NCBI GenBank assembly: GCA_945898185.1
Contig: CAMDHP010000016.1
Span: 1-32,342, forward strand
Length of the DNA: 32,342 nucleotides
Source of the DNA: Akkermansia muciniphila
GTDB lineage: Bacteria; Verrucomicrobiota; Verrucomicrobiia; Opitutales; Opitutaceae
Direction: 5' to 3'
Positions 1 to 7,634 of this stretch are shown here, piece after piece; the first letter of the stretch is position 1; the number at the start of each line of letters is the position of its first letter. The notes beneath the pieces are model-generated. The model saw nothing but the letters and a program-made list of their open reading frames with translations. It ran no database searches and was not told where the DNA came from. The position numbers were made by a program, and so were the translations under genes.

Positions 1-18
1 CAACTGAGCTACGGGCAC
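1..18 (-). tRNA. 5' end of a tRNA, cut by the window edge
   Basis: Read on the minus strand, the first 18 bases give GTGCCCG TA GCTCAGTTG. This fits a seven-base acceptor strand, T8-A9, the D-stem GCTC and the start of a D-loop. The rest of the tRNA, including the anticodon, lies outside the window, so the isotype cannot be read. The acceptor and D-arm resemble some bacterial tRNA-Arg, but that is only a guess. Confidence 0.65.
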
Positions 19-127
19 AGACTGCTAAACCCTGGTGAGGAACCGCATCGTGGCCCGAAGACCCTCTGCCGCTCCACACCCACAAGCTCTATCTGCGCAC
101 CTTTGCCGAGGGCAAGACTCGCTTTGG

Positions 128-149
128 GCCCGACCCCTTTGGATCGACC
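128..149 (+). repeat. 22-base direct repeat, copy 1
   Basis: The sequence has the core CGACCCCTTTGGATCGACC. The second copy at 494-515 has one mismatch (T to C). The internal GATC and the flanking GACC units suggest a small dispersed repeat rather than coding sequence. Confidence 0.5.
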
Positions 150-183
150 TTAGGCTTGAGCCTCGAAACGGCAGTTCAAACCC

Positions 184-317
184 ACCGCGGATAACGCGGA
201 TCGAGCGGATAAAACCGGATATATATGAAACCCCGCTTCAAAACGAGTCACCCAGCCGGCGAACCGCTGATATTCCGTAACTTTTTACATCCGCGTTCAA
301 CCGCGTAATCCGCGGTT
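184..317. repeat. Imperfect inverted repeat of CCGCGGAT / CGCGGAT units
   Basis: The left arm (184-210) reads ACCGCGGATAACGCGGAT and onward. The right arm (289-317) is its imperfect reverse complement, ending CGTAATCCGCGGTT. The arms enclose about 80 bases. Repeated CGCGGAT units within each arm suggest a dispersed intergenic repeat typical of the host genome, which is inference. Confidence 0.5.
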
Positions 318-493
318 TCTAGCGCCGGTTTTAGGATCAATAATTCTCGGCCTGACCCCTTGAGGTTGATCTCGTGCGCCAGCGCCGAATGAGTGAACGC
401 GGTGTCCGCGCTCCGTGTTCGCCGTGAAAAATCTAAGCTCCCCACCTCGAACGGACCGCGCCAAGTATCAGAGAAAATAATCCACAAACCACG

Positions 494-515
494 GCCCGAC
501 CCCTTCGGATCGACC
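494..515 (+). repeat. 22-base direct repeat, copy 2
   Basis: It matches 128-149 at 21 of 22 bases. It ends just downstream of the stop codon of the secreted-protein gene at 519, so it lies at the 3' end of the pseudopilin operon transcript. Confidence 0.5.
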
Positions 516-518
516 CCT

Positions 519-1358
519 TCAGCGCACAGATTTTGGAACAGCAGACGGTGAGATTGGCGCACTATCCTGCAGACGCATGACGGTAGGAGGCTTTGCGGGA
601 TCAGCCGAAGGCATGACAACAAGCTGTATACGAGTTCCGGCACGCCCTTCGCCGTTGGTGCTCAAAAATACGTCCGAAGAGCCCTCCTTTAGCACTCGTG
701 CTAGAGCGAGAGGGAAATTTGGCACGCCCTTATCGCCGGTTTGCGCGAACCTCGCGTAAGCCACAGGAAGGGAAAGCCCCGTCGGTAAGTTTTCAACTTT
801 TTCACCTACGCGCATGAACAAAGGCTGCGGCGTAAAATTGACCACCCTTATCGTATGCACTGGAAAGGATTCGAAATCATCCGGCAATGCGATGCCCCGA
901 ATTTGAGGTCCGAATCCCACTGGACCAGGCGCAGTCGCCAGAAGCAGAAGGATACGACGCGAGTTGGTCCCCTTGGGCCAAGAGACCTGACCCGCCGGGT
1001 AGTATTGGATCGGAGAAGTCGAGGTCGCACCCAGTTTAGTCGCAGGAGAGAGAGCCGAACCAACGTCTTTGCCGGGTGCAACCTTAGGCCGGGAAACCAA
1101 TACAATGGGTCCCCCCGGAGACAACTTTACTATCACCGATATCGAACGCCGATTCACGGCAGGAACTATCTTCGCCGGCTCAGGAGTTTGGCTGATAAAA
1201 AGATCAGCGCCTTGAGCTGCAGTTCCATCCATCCAAACCGCGGTGACCAACACTCCGTCTTCGTTTGGCTTGCCCTTCGGCTGCTGCTCCGCTGCACCCG
1301 CTTTGGACCCAAAACTGAGCGCGATGGAAAAAAGTAGAATGGCCGACGTGAGACGCAT
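519..1358 (-). CDS. Secreted protein of unknown function, last gene of the pseudopilin operon
   Basis: This is a 279-residue protein whose first 23 residues form a clear Sec signal peptide: MRLTSAIL, a hydrophobic stretch, then cleavage after an Ala-x-Ala type site near residue 22. The mature part is rich in Val, Pro, Ser and Gly with alternating hydrophobic residues, which suggests beta-sandwich folds. A segment near residues 165-205 (ALPDDFESFPVHTIRVVNFT and following) looks like a small beta domain. I do not recognise a family. It starts only 14 bases after the stop of the giant GspK-like gene, so it is almost certainly co-transcribed and may be a fibre partner or cargo. That role is inference from position. 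No Shine-Dalgarno motif precedes the ATG. Confidence 0.75.
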   Translation of the reverse strand: MRLTSAILLFSIALSFGSKAGAAEQQPKGKPNEDGVLVTAVWMDGTAAQGADLFISQTPEPAKIVPAVNRRSISVIVKLSPGGPIVLVSRPKVAPGKDVGSALSPATKLGATSTSPIQYYPAGQVSWPKGTNSRRILLLLATAPGPVGFGPQIRGIALPDDFESFPVHTIRVVNFTPQPLFMRVGEKVENLPTGLSLPVAYARFAQTGDKGVPNFPLALARVLKEGSSDVFLSTNGEGRAGTRIQLVVMPSADPAKPPTVMRLQDSAPISPSAVPKSVR

Positions 1359-1372
1359 TTTAAAAACTTTGA

Positions 1373-4228
1373 TTAGATATCCGACGGGGAAAGCCAGCGG
1401 AAGGAGATCACCTTAAACTTTCGGCCAAAGGGATTTGAGGCGGTAGTCGGAGCCATGACTTCAGCAGTAGAAGCCTGCAAATCCGCGACCAGATCGGGAA
1501 CTCGTTGCACGACCGCCTCACAATAAGCACGTCCCTCGGGGTCGCCTGTTGCGGGGTTCACAACATCACCGTAGCTGCGAACCACGAAAGTATCCGACCG
1601 AACTGCCATGAAGGGAGCGATCGCCGCGATTACATCCGCCTGTGTGAGTGCACAGCCAACGCCGCGATACATTGAATTTCCGATGACATCGTTGAGCTTC
1701 TTCAGCGGATCCACTTCCGACAGAGTAGCGGCGATTGATCGCTCGATTATACCATCCGTGATAAACTCGGAGAGGCTCTTGAACGGCGGTTTATTCTGCG
1801 CAGGCGTGGCGCGCGCCTGAATTTCGGAAACAATATTAGCCGCCAAAGCAGAGACCTCGTTCGTGGTTAGCTGGCGACCAACAGACCGTAGAATGCTCAG
1901 ACTCGGATTAGAGTTGATTTCAGTTGTTGTGGGAAGAGCTGAGACAGGAGTAGTAACATCTAAATCGTTTAGTTGCTGGGCCCCATGTGGAACCCGAAAG
2001 AACGCATGATTGAGACTGCGTATGGCGGACGCCTCACTATCCCACACACTCAACTTTGAACCCAAAACTGCCTTCCATGCTTCTACTGAGGTTGAGTTCA
2101 CATTGAACGCCCCAGAAATCATAAGATACCGAGCCGCCTCGTCACGTTTTTGAAGTTTACTCGTGCTAATGGAATTAGCGGCCAAACCATCAATTGGCAC
2201 GCATGGCTTAAGGAAGGCATTTGCCAAGGATTGAGCGCGTGCGACGCCATTATTATAGTCAGCCAGCCAATCATAGGAACCTTGTGGCACAGTGGACGCA
2301 AACGATGTGTCGAAGGTTTTGTTAATCAGTCCACCACCCCATTTGTTTCCCAGTTCATACGGCTTGGTCCCGATAGCATGGCGCAGTTGGGCAATATTCG
2401 TAACTTCTTGGCGTGGTAGATCAAAAAGAACACGAATGTTATTGTCTTGAAAGGTGCCTCCGCTCGGTCCTCCCGTGTTGTTACTTACCTGACTCAAAGA
2501 CCAACTAGTCGAAGTAGATTCGAAAAAACCATCTGCCTGATCAATCTTTCGCAAATCACGAACATCGACACTGTTAGTGCCATCATCAATCGAATATAGG
2601 GAAAGGTTGTTTTTAACCTCGAAGCCCCATCCCCAATGCCAAGTCCCTGTGGGAGGGACGGCGAGAAGTGTGGAGTCTACTGCGAACTGAAGGTTGGCGG
2701 TCGTGAAGTTTTGCCAATTATTACCGGCACCATCATCTAAAGTGATCGTGGTGGGCTTCATCGCCGCAATATTGGTAACACCAGAAATACTAGCCAAAGA
2801 AGATCCGCCAGTGCTGCTCTTTGTGCCATCCGCCGAGGTCCCGCTGCTTCCCACGAGTGTTGTGCCGCCTGAAAATTGTAAAACTTGTCCAGGCTCCCAG
2901 ATAACTGCAGCGGTCGCCGTATCCAAACTGGCAGAATAAGTGCCTCCTACATCAACAGGAACAGCCGCCGTAACTCCATCAGTGACGCTGATAATCGTTG
3001 GGCTTGGTATAACCATAGTCACGCGCATCGTGCCGTTGAGAGGACCACGGATTTTCGCGGCATACGGATTCCACAACTCAACAACGAAGCGATAACTCCA
3101 GTTGTAATTACCGCCGATCCCCGAAGGCTGATCCATCTTAAATAGTATGCCGAGCTCCGTGATTACTGGAGATATAGAGTAACATGGCCAATTGTTAGGG
3201 TTTACAGGGCGCGTAACGTCGTAAGTAGCGAGAAACTTTGCCGCTGTTACAGCGGGACGAGCTTCCATATAATCTTTAAAACCAACTCCGGCGTTGGCTG
3301 TTTCAGTAAGATCCAGGCGCAATGCACCATTCTTGCCGGCAACGTAGTTGTTTTTATCGGTATCCGCCAAAACGCCGTAAGACATGACAGTGAAATCATG
3401 AAACCGCTTCTGTATGTCTATCATTTGCGGAGTATTCGCGGCAGGATTTGAGCTTAAAACAGCCACCTGCCAAAGATTCTTCAACATTCCAAGGCCGCCT
3501 TGGGTAAGGCTGTAATCAGGATCGAAAGCATTCGGAAATCCCTGCTCCACGTAAGGGCGAATCAAGCTAAACTGCTGCAGACGCTCGCGTGCGACAAGTT
3601 GTGAGTAATCAGTTCCCGCTGCACTATTATATTGCGGCACATTGTAGCGGGCAGTCTGTCCCAATGATGCCTTGATGCCCTCGTCGCCCACCCAGTAGGC
3701 ATAACGACCGATCACGCTGCCGCTGGCGGTTGCAATCTCTTCCAGCGGTAAACGCACGCGCAGCGCATCCGCACTACCAACGGTGCCCACGCTGTTGTTA
3801 CCAATCAAATAAATCTCGTTGTTTGCCAAACTGCCTGATGGATCCAATCCTGAATTGGCGCTATTCATAGCGGGGTCGCTCACCAGCCAAACATCGGGCG
3901 TGGATGTAGTATTGTTCTCTTTCCAAACTCCCGTTATTGCCTTTTGAAACGCGCCACCCGCCGCGTCGCGGTCGCTGCGCGCGGTAACCGAAGAATCCAG
4001 TCCGGCGTATTTTTGCAGTTGGGATACTGCAAGATCTAAACCAACCAAAGCATGTTGACGGGCCACAGCCTGATTCTGAACATTACCACTGATGCTGGTC
4101 TCCACCCGCACCATACTGACAAGACCGAGAACGAGAATGAGCAAAAACGCCAGTAGCACCACCGTGATTATAAGGGCGATGCCTCGGCGCGACTTTAGTG
4201 AACGGAAGGCTGTAGTAGATGAGGACAC
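1373..4228 (-). CDS. Giant GspK/PilX-like pseudopilin, Verru_Chthon cassette protein A type
   Basis: The protein has 951 residues, about three times the length of an ordinary GspK. The N-terminus is a type III/IV prepilin leader: a basic stretch ending RRG, predicted cleavage after Gly16, then a hydrophobic helix (residues 17-40) with an unusual IALII start instead of FTLIE. Features matching my memory of the cassette A family are YWVGDEGIKA (178-187), a SYGVLADTDK segment (283-292) and SGAFNVNSTSVEAW (705-718); the last resembles the NVN motif of GspK. A Gly/Ser/Thr-rich region lies around 450-500. The start codon is GTG, 30 bases after the GspJ-like gene. The likely role is the tip or cap subunit of a pseudopilus, exposed in the periplasm or outside. 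The family call is good; the exact function is not known. Confidence 0.85.
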   Translation of the reverse strand: MSSSTTAFRSLKSRRGIALIITVVLLAFLLILVLGLVSMVRVETSISGNVQNQAVARQHALVGLDLAVSQLQKYAGLDSSVTARSDRDAAGGAFQKAITGVWKENNTTSTPDVWLVSDPAMNSANSGLDPSGSLANNEIYLIGNNSVGTVGSADALRVRLPLEEIATASGSVIGRYAYWVGDEGIKASLGQTARYNVPQYNSAAGTDYSQLVARERLQQFSLIRPYVEQGFPNAFDPDYSLTQGGLGMLKNLWQVAVLSSNPAANTPQMIDIQKRFHDFTVMSYGVLADTDKNNYVAGKNGALRLDLTETANAGVGFKDYMEARPAVTAAKFLATYDVTRPVNPNNWPCYSISPVITELGILFKMDQPSGIGGNYNWSYRFVVELWNPYAAKIRGPLNGTMRVTMVIPSPTIISVTDGVTAAVPVDVGGTYSASLDTATAAVIWEPGQVLQFSGGTTLVGSSGTSADGTKSSTGGSSLASISGVTNIAAMKPTTITLDDGAGNNWQNFTTANLQFAVDSTLLAVPPTGTWHWGWGFEVKNNLSLYSIDDGTNSVDVRDLRKIDQADGFFESTSTSWSLSQVSNNTGGPSGGTFQDNNIRVLFDLPRQEVTNIAQLRHAIGTKPYELGNKWGGGLINKTFDTSFASTVPQGSYDWLADYNNGVARAQSLANAFLKPCVPIDGLAANSISTSKLQKRDEAARYLMISGAFNVNSTSVEAWKAVLGSKLSVWDSEASAIRSLNHAFFRVPHGAQQLNDLDVTTPVSALPTTTEINSNPSLSILRSVGRQLTTNEVSALAANIVSEIQARATPAQNKPPFKSLSEFITDGIIERSIAATLSEVDPLKKLNDVIGNSMYRGVGCALTQADVIAAIAPFMAVRSDTFVVRSYGDVVNPATGDPEGRAYCEAVVQRVPDLVADLQASTAEVMAPTTASNPFGRKFKVISFRWLSPSDI

Positions 4229-4258
4229 GATACTAAATGGTTAAAACCGGAAAATGGT

Positions 4259-5455
4259 TTAGCGAGCAGGCAGTTCGACACGCCGAGTGAAAACTTGGCT
4301 ATTCTCAAAAGCCAGCTTCCACCAATATTCTTCCTTGGTGTAGCCCACAGGAGGAGTGGATTTACCCTCTTCAAAGCCAGCCAGTAATTTTGCACCGGCC
4401 TCTGTAATGGCTCTTACTGAAAGCTCCGCGTAGCGCGGATTACCAGTCACACCGGTGCGATTTGCCCATCCAACCAAACCGTCAAAACCTATTCCAGTCT
4501 TTAGTAGATCCCCAGGCGCACGACTCGTGACGGCAAATCCCTCATGATCGTTATCTCGCGGAAAAATCAGCAAGCCCGTGGAATCATAAAAACGAACACC
4601 GAAATCTATAATGTTGTTGGCGAGAAGCGCACCACGGTCCGGTCGACGCAAAGAACCAGGCTCAACCTGTTCCGCTCCGGACGCTGTGGGATCGTTCGCG
4701 TTAAGGTCCGGATTATTGTAATAGTCGGGCGGAGGGGACCCAACAATCTCAGCAGTATCGCTGTCCGCCAAATCATAGCCAATTGCCATTACGGACCGCG
4801 CATCCTTCGTAGAATTGTCAGATGCGGAGCGTGCCACGCTACGATAAAGGCGATAACGGAATTCCTCGCTGTTGCCCATAACCGAACAACGGCTGATTTG
4901 ATAGGCAACTGCAACGGGAGCGATGGTATTGGCTCTAGTGTCTCCAGCTACCAAACCGGCATTGTCCTGAATAGTAAAAAAACGCAGCCACATGCCGGCT
5001 TGTCCGAAGCGGCAATCGGTTATGTTCAAGATCGAGGTAGCGTTGACATCGCGCAAAAATAGCGAAGTCGACGGCTTCTCAATGTCTTGGCTTATAGAAG
5101 ATCCAGTGGTAAGAACGATGTTTCCAGGCTTCGGGTTTGAAGGGTTCCATTTAGCCTCAGGGAAATTGGCTGAGCCTCGCCCTGACTGATTAGGCTGAAT
5201 CGTAGCTATGAGTGTTACCGCGCGCGAGGTGCCCGAGAATCCGTTCAGCAAAACTGAATTCTGCAAATCCAGCGCCAGTGTATCGAGAGCACGCTGAGCT
5301 TGAGACCTAGTATCCAGCTGCCCAGTGGTGCGGTCAAATATAGAGCTCGTGTCTATGACGATTTTAAGCGCCAAGGACACCATCACTAAGGTGACGGCTG
5401 AGGCCACGAGGAGTTCCACTATGGTGAAGCCGGATAGATTGCGCCGTTTAAGCAT
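4259..5455 (-). CDS. GspJ/PilW-like minor pseudopilin, Verru_Chthon cassette protein C type
   Basis: This 398-residue protein begins MLKRRNLSG followed by FTIVELLVASAVTLVMVSLA. That is a textbook prepilin leader with cleavage after Gly9, Phe at +1 and Glu at +5 of the mature protein, and a helix of about 25 residues. The long C-terminal part (about 350 residues) is soluble and contains Asn/Asp-rich loops near 240-260. Length and position after a GspI-like gene match a GspJ/PilW-type minor pseudopilin. The preceding gene stops 25 bases upstream and the next gene starts 30 bases downstream, so it is within one operon. It should be processed by a prepilin peptidase encoded elsewhere. Confidence 0.85.
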   Translation of the reverse strand: MLKRRNLSGFTIVELLVASAVTLVMVSLALKIVIDTSSIFDRTTGQLDTRSQAQRALDTLALDLQNSVLLNGFSGTSRAVTLIATIQPNQSGRGSANFPEAKWNPSNPKPGNIVLTTGSSISQDIEKPSTSLFLRDVNATSILNITDCRFGQAGMWLRFFTIQDNAGLVAGDTRANTIAPVAVAYQISRCSVMGNSEEFRYRLYRSVARSASDNSTKDARSVMAIGYDLADSDTAEIVGSPPPDYYNNPDLNANDPTASGAEQVEPGSLRRPDRGALLANNIIDFGVRFYDSTGLLIFPRDNDHEGFAVTSRAPGDLLKTGIGFDGLVGWANRTGVTGNPRYAELSVRAITEAGAKLLAGFEEGKSTPPVGYTKEEYWWKLAFENSQVFTRRVELPAR

Positions 5456-5480
5456 GGGCAGAAATCAGATGCGTATAGAA

Positions 5481-6098
5481 TCAGCGATTGACCACGACGG
5501 CAGTGCGAAAGCTTTCGCGTATTCTGCTGTCGGTCACTGTTGAATTCTCATCTTTGTAGGTTGTAGTTGTGTCAGCTTTGGAGGGGCCCGTGGGCAGACG
5601 ATAAGGCCAGTAAACCTCAACGATAACGGGGAATGCCGTTTCCGCATTGGCGGTTGCTGGCTTCGGGGGTTTTGAAGCCGCGCTGACTTCGACGAGAAAA
5701 TAGCGATCGCGGTAAGCTATGCCAGGCGGGGTGCCGGGCGTGCTATCGGTTTGCAGTTTATTTTCCGCTGCCAAAGGAGTTGCGACCGGATTTCCAGTAA
5801 CAGGCGGATTGCTAGCGTCTTCGCCAGTGGGCAAAACCCGAGCGCCGTCGCGTGTTCCCACCAGATAAATAGGATTCGTGCCACTCAATCCGGAAGCTAC
5901 CTTGGCGTAACCATATCGCTGTAACTCCGCTCGGATAGTGTCAGTTAAGCGGCTAGCAATTTCCGTCTCAACCGTGCGGTTGGTGGCTTGGACATTGGAT
6001 GCCAGTAGGCCTACAATGACAAGAATCGCAGTGGCAAAGATGCCCAACGCGACCACTATCTCGACCAAGGAAAATCCATGCGGCTTAGCGGCTGTCAT
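5481..6098 (-). CDS. GspI/PilV-like minor pseudopilin, Verru_Chthon cassette protein B type
   Basis: The chosen ATG at 6098 gives a 205-residue protein starting MTAAKPHG followed by FSLVEIVVALGIFATAILVI. This is a short eight-residue leader, with cleavage after Gly8 and Glu at +5. Longer in-frame starts (6134, 6206) would put the hydrophobic helix far from the N-terminus, so they are less likely. The start lies inside the last codons of the upstream GspH-like gene: ATGACAGCCGCTAA contains both this start and that gene's stop, a 14-base overlap that implies translational coupling. The helix sequence resembles GspI/PilV. The C-terminal domain is small and Pro/Ala/Thr-rich. Confidence 0.85.
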   Translation of the reverse strand: MTAAKPHGFSLVEIVVALGIFATAILVIVGLLASNVQATNRTVETEIASRLTDTIRAELQRYGYAKVASGLSGTNPIYLVGTRDGARVLPTGEDASNPPVTGNPVATPLAAENKLQTDSTPGTPPGIAYRDRYFLVEVSAASKPPKPATANAETAFPVIVEVYWPYRLPTGPSKADTTTTYKDENSTVTDSRIRESFRTAVVVNR

Positions 6099-6822
6099 AG
6101 TCAGTGGCGTTGTAATCAAATCCGGCTTTTTCATTAATGGGCACGACCACGCCGTAGCGGCTGAACCAAACTCCGCGGGCTTGCTCATGGTCGCGGAAGG
6201 TAACACCGGAGCCAGGCTTAGGTTCGCCAGTGGTCACAGCCAAAACAGTGCGTTGATTGGCGATAGTTGTCTGTGCATTGAACCGGCCGAGCGAGTCAAA
6301 CTTGACGATTTGAAAAGCCTCAAGTGTGCGAAGGGACGCGCCACCCGATGGCGCGTAAATAGTCGCGGACGATGTAGAGGAGGAAGTCGCAAAGCTTTTA
6401 ATCTTACTCCAGTCGGAAGCTAGCGTGCTAGAGTCGTATTTGGCGGGGAACACAGCCCCTAGGTCAGGAGGTATCACATAAACCCCGTTGGGTAAAATGA
6501 TGGAATCGCCGACAACCGTCCAGTCGGTGCCGTTTTTCGTTACTGGGATAATTTCGCGAAGGTATTTTTCGACGTCGTCCTTGTCCGCGTTTAGCAGAAG
6601 ACAGACGGTAGTCTGCTGCACGGCTGCTTTAGCGCGGGCGGAGTTTAGCGCCGCAAGCAGTAAACCTTGGGAGGACTGCATCTTGGCTCTACCGTCAAAG
6701 CTGCGAATAGTAACCCCCAGCCCAGCAGCAAGAACGGCCATAATGCCGATCACAACTAACAGCTCAATCAAGGTAAACGCTGCGCGTTGACCACGGACAA
6801 AAAAGTATCTGATATGAGCCAT
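6085..6822 (-). CDS. GspH/FimT-like minor pseudopilin, Verru_Chthon cassette protein D type
   Basis: This 245-residue protein starts MAHIRYFFVRGQRAA, followed by FTLIELLVVIGIMAVLAAGL. The residue before the predicted cleavage site is Ala rather than the usual Gly, which prepilin peptidases can sometimes tolerate. After the helix, residues 35-65 (QSSQGLLLAALNSARAKA and onward) match the GspH/FimT pattern. This is the one gene in the window with a clear Shine-Dalgarno: GGAGGT at 6831-6836 on the minus strand, eight bases before the ATG, formed by the last codons and stop of the upstream gene (TGG AGG TAG). That arrangement couples it to the preceding gene. Its 3' end overlaps the next gene by 14 bases. 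Confidence 0.85.
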   Translation of the reverse strand: MAHIRYFFVRGQRAAFTLIELLVVIGIMAVLAAGLGVTIRSFDGRAKMQSSQGLLLAALNSARAKAAVQQTTVCLLLNADKDDVEKYLREIIPVTKNGTDWTVVGDSIILPNGVYVIPPDLGAVFPAKYDSSTLASDWSKIKSFATSSSTSSATIYAPSGGASLRTLEAFQIVKFDSLGRFNAQTTIANQRTVLAVTTGEPKPGSGVTFRDHEQARGVWFSRYGVVVPINEKAGFDYNATDYDSR

Positions 6823-6828
6823 AACAGG

Positions 6829-7590
6829 CTACCTCCAGCTGAGGATGGCTTCGTCAGCCGAAACCTTGCTAGCGGAACCGGCCTGCTTGCCTGTGCCAGC
6901 AGTGTAAATGATGAGAGAACCACGATACTTGCATTCACTTGCAGGGGGTGAAATCCGGCGCTGAGGATCCAGGGCGTCTTTGACGTCGGCCTTGCTCAAT
7001 ACGCGAAAAGGATCTTTGCTGGAGCGAACATCGCTGAAAGCATCGTTGCCGCCCACATCTTTTTCGTCTTCGCTGACGAAGCCGTCATTGTTGCTATCAA
7101 AAACCACTGCGATCTCCACGTTGCCGAAAGCGTCGCGAACGGCGTCGTTGCTGATATCTCCTTCGGCAGTGCTGGATATCTCGTCCTGAGCGAAGGCGTA
7201 AAGCGGAAGACGCTTCCGATTTTGTGTGCGAATGGTGCCACTCGTCATGTTTTTCTCGGTGGTGATGAAATCGCCGTTGGATCCGAGGCCTTTGCCCGTA
7301 AATAATTCGAAGATGAGCTTATCGTCCGTGGCCAATGTGGTGCTGTTGTAGGTGAATTCTCCATTAATTTTGTTATCACGGAGATTGGGCCAGTAGCCAT
7401 ACTCCTGTTTGAACTGGGTAAACGCGGCGCTCCACTGGGAGAACTGAGCGCGTGTCTTGGTCTTTTTAGCCTTCTCGCGCACGCTGCCGGTCACGGGAAT
7501 GATGATACCAGCCAAGATACCGATAATCGCAATAACCGTGAGCAATTCGATCAGCGTAAACCCAAGGCGGCGCGTAGTTTTCTGAAGCAT
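6829..7590 (-). CDS. GspG-like pseudopilin with an EF-hand-like loop
   Basis: This 253-residue protein has the leader MLQKTTRRLG, cleaved after Gly10, then FTLIELLTVIAIIGILAGII, the classic prepilin helix. Residues 40-70 (AKKTKTRAQF and following) resemble the GspG/PulG alpha-beta start. Residues 165-176 read DSNNDGFVSEDE, which fits the calcium-binding loop pattern DxNxDGxxxxxE. The region around 205-253 replaces the usual short GspG C-terminus with a longer tail. It lies 44 bases after the first GspG-like gene. It is probably a major or second major subunit, with calcium possibly stabilising the fold as in GspG proteins; calcium binding here is inference. Confidence 0.85.
   Translation of the reverse strand: MLQKTTRRLGFTLIELLTVIAIIGILAGIIIPVTGSVREKAKKTKTRAQFSQWSAAFTQFKQEYGYWPNLRDNKINGEFTYNSTTLATDDKLIFELFTGKGLGSNGDFITTEKNMTSGTIRTQNRKRLPLYAFAQDEISSTAEGDISNDAVRDAFGNVEIAVVFDSNNDGFVSEDEKDVGGNDAFSDVRSSKDPFRVLSKADVKDALDPQRRISPPASECKYRGSLIIYTAGTGKQAGSASKVSADEAILSWR
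7063..7098 (-). other. EF-hand-like calcium loop in the second GspG-like pseudopilin
   Basis: These codons encode residues 165-176, DSNNDGFVSEDE. Asp1, Asn3, Asp5, Gly6 and Glu12 sit at the positions of a canonical EF-hand loop. GspG-family pseudopilins are known to bind calcium by a different, C-terminal site, so this loop may be an extra or alternative site. Confidence 0.5.
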
Positions 7591-7634
7591 AAGGGAGTGT
7601 TTGTTGAAAATAGCTTAAAATTGAGCGAAGCCGA

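Larger units (their letters stand above)
19..518. other. Gene-free spacer with degenerate repeats
   Basis: I see no convincing gene in these 500 bases; the short open frames show no recognisable protein features. The stretch holds a 22-base direct repeat (128-149 and 494-515, one mismatch) and an imperfect inverted repeat built on CCGCGGAT/CGCGGAT units (184-210 and 289-317). It separates a tRNA from the end of the pseudopilin operon and looks like a repeat-decayed spacer. Confidence 0.6.
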
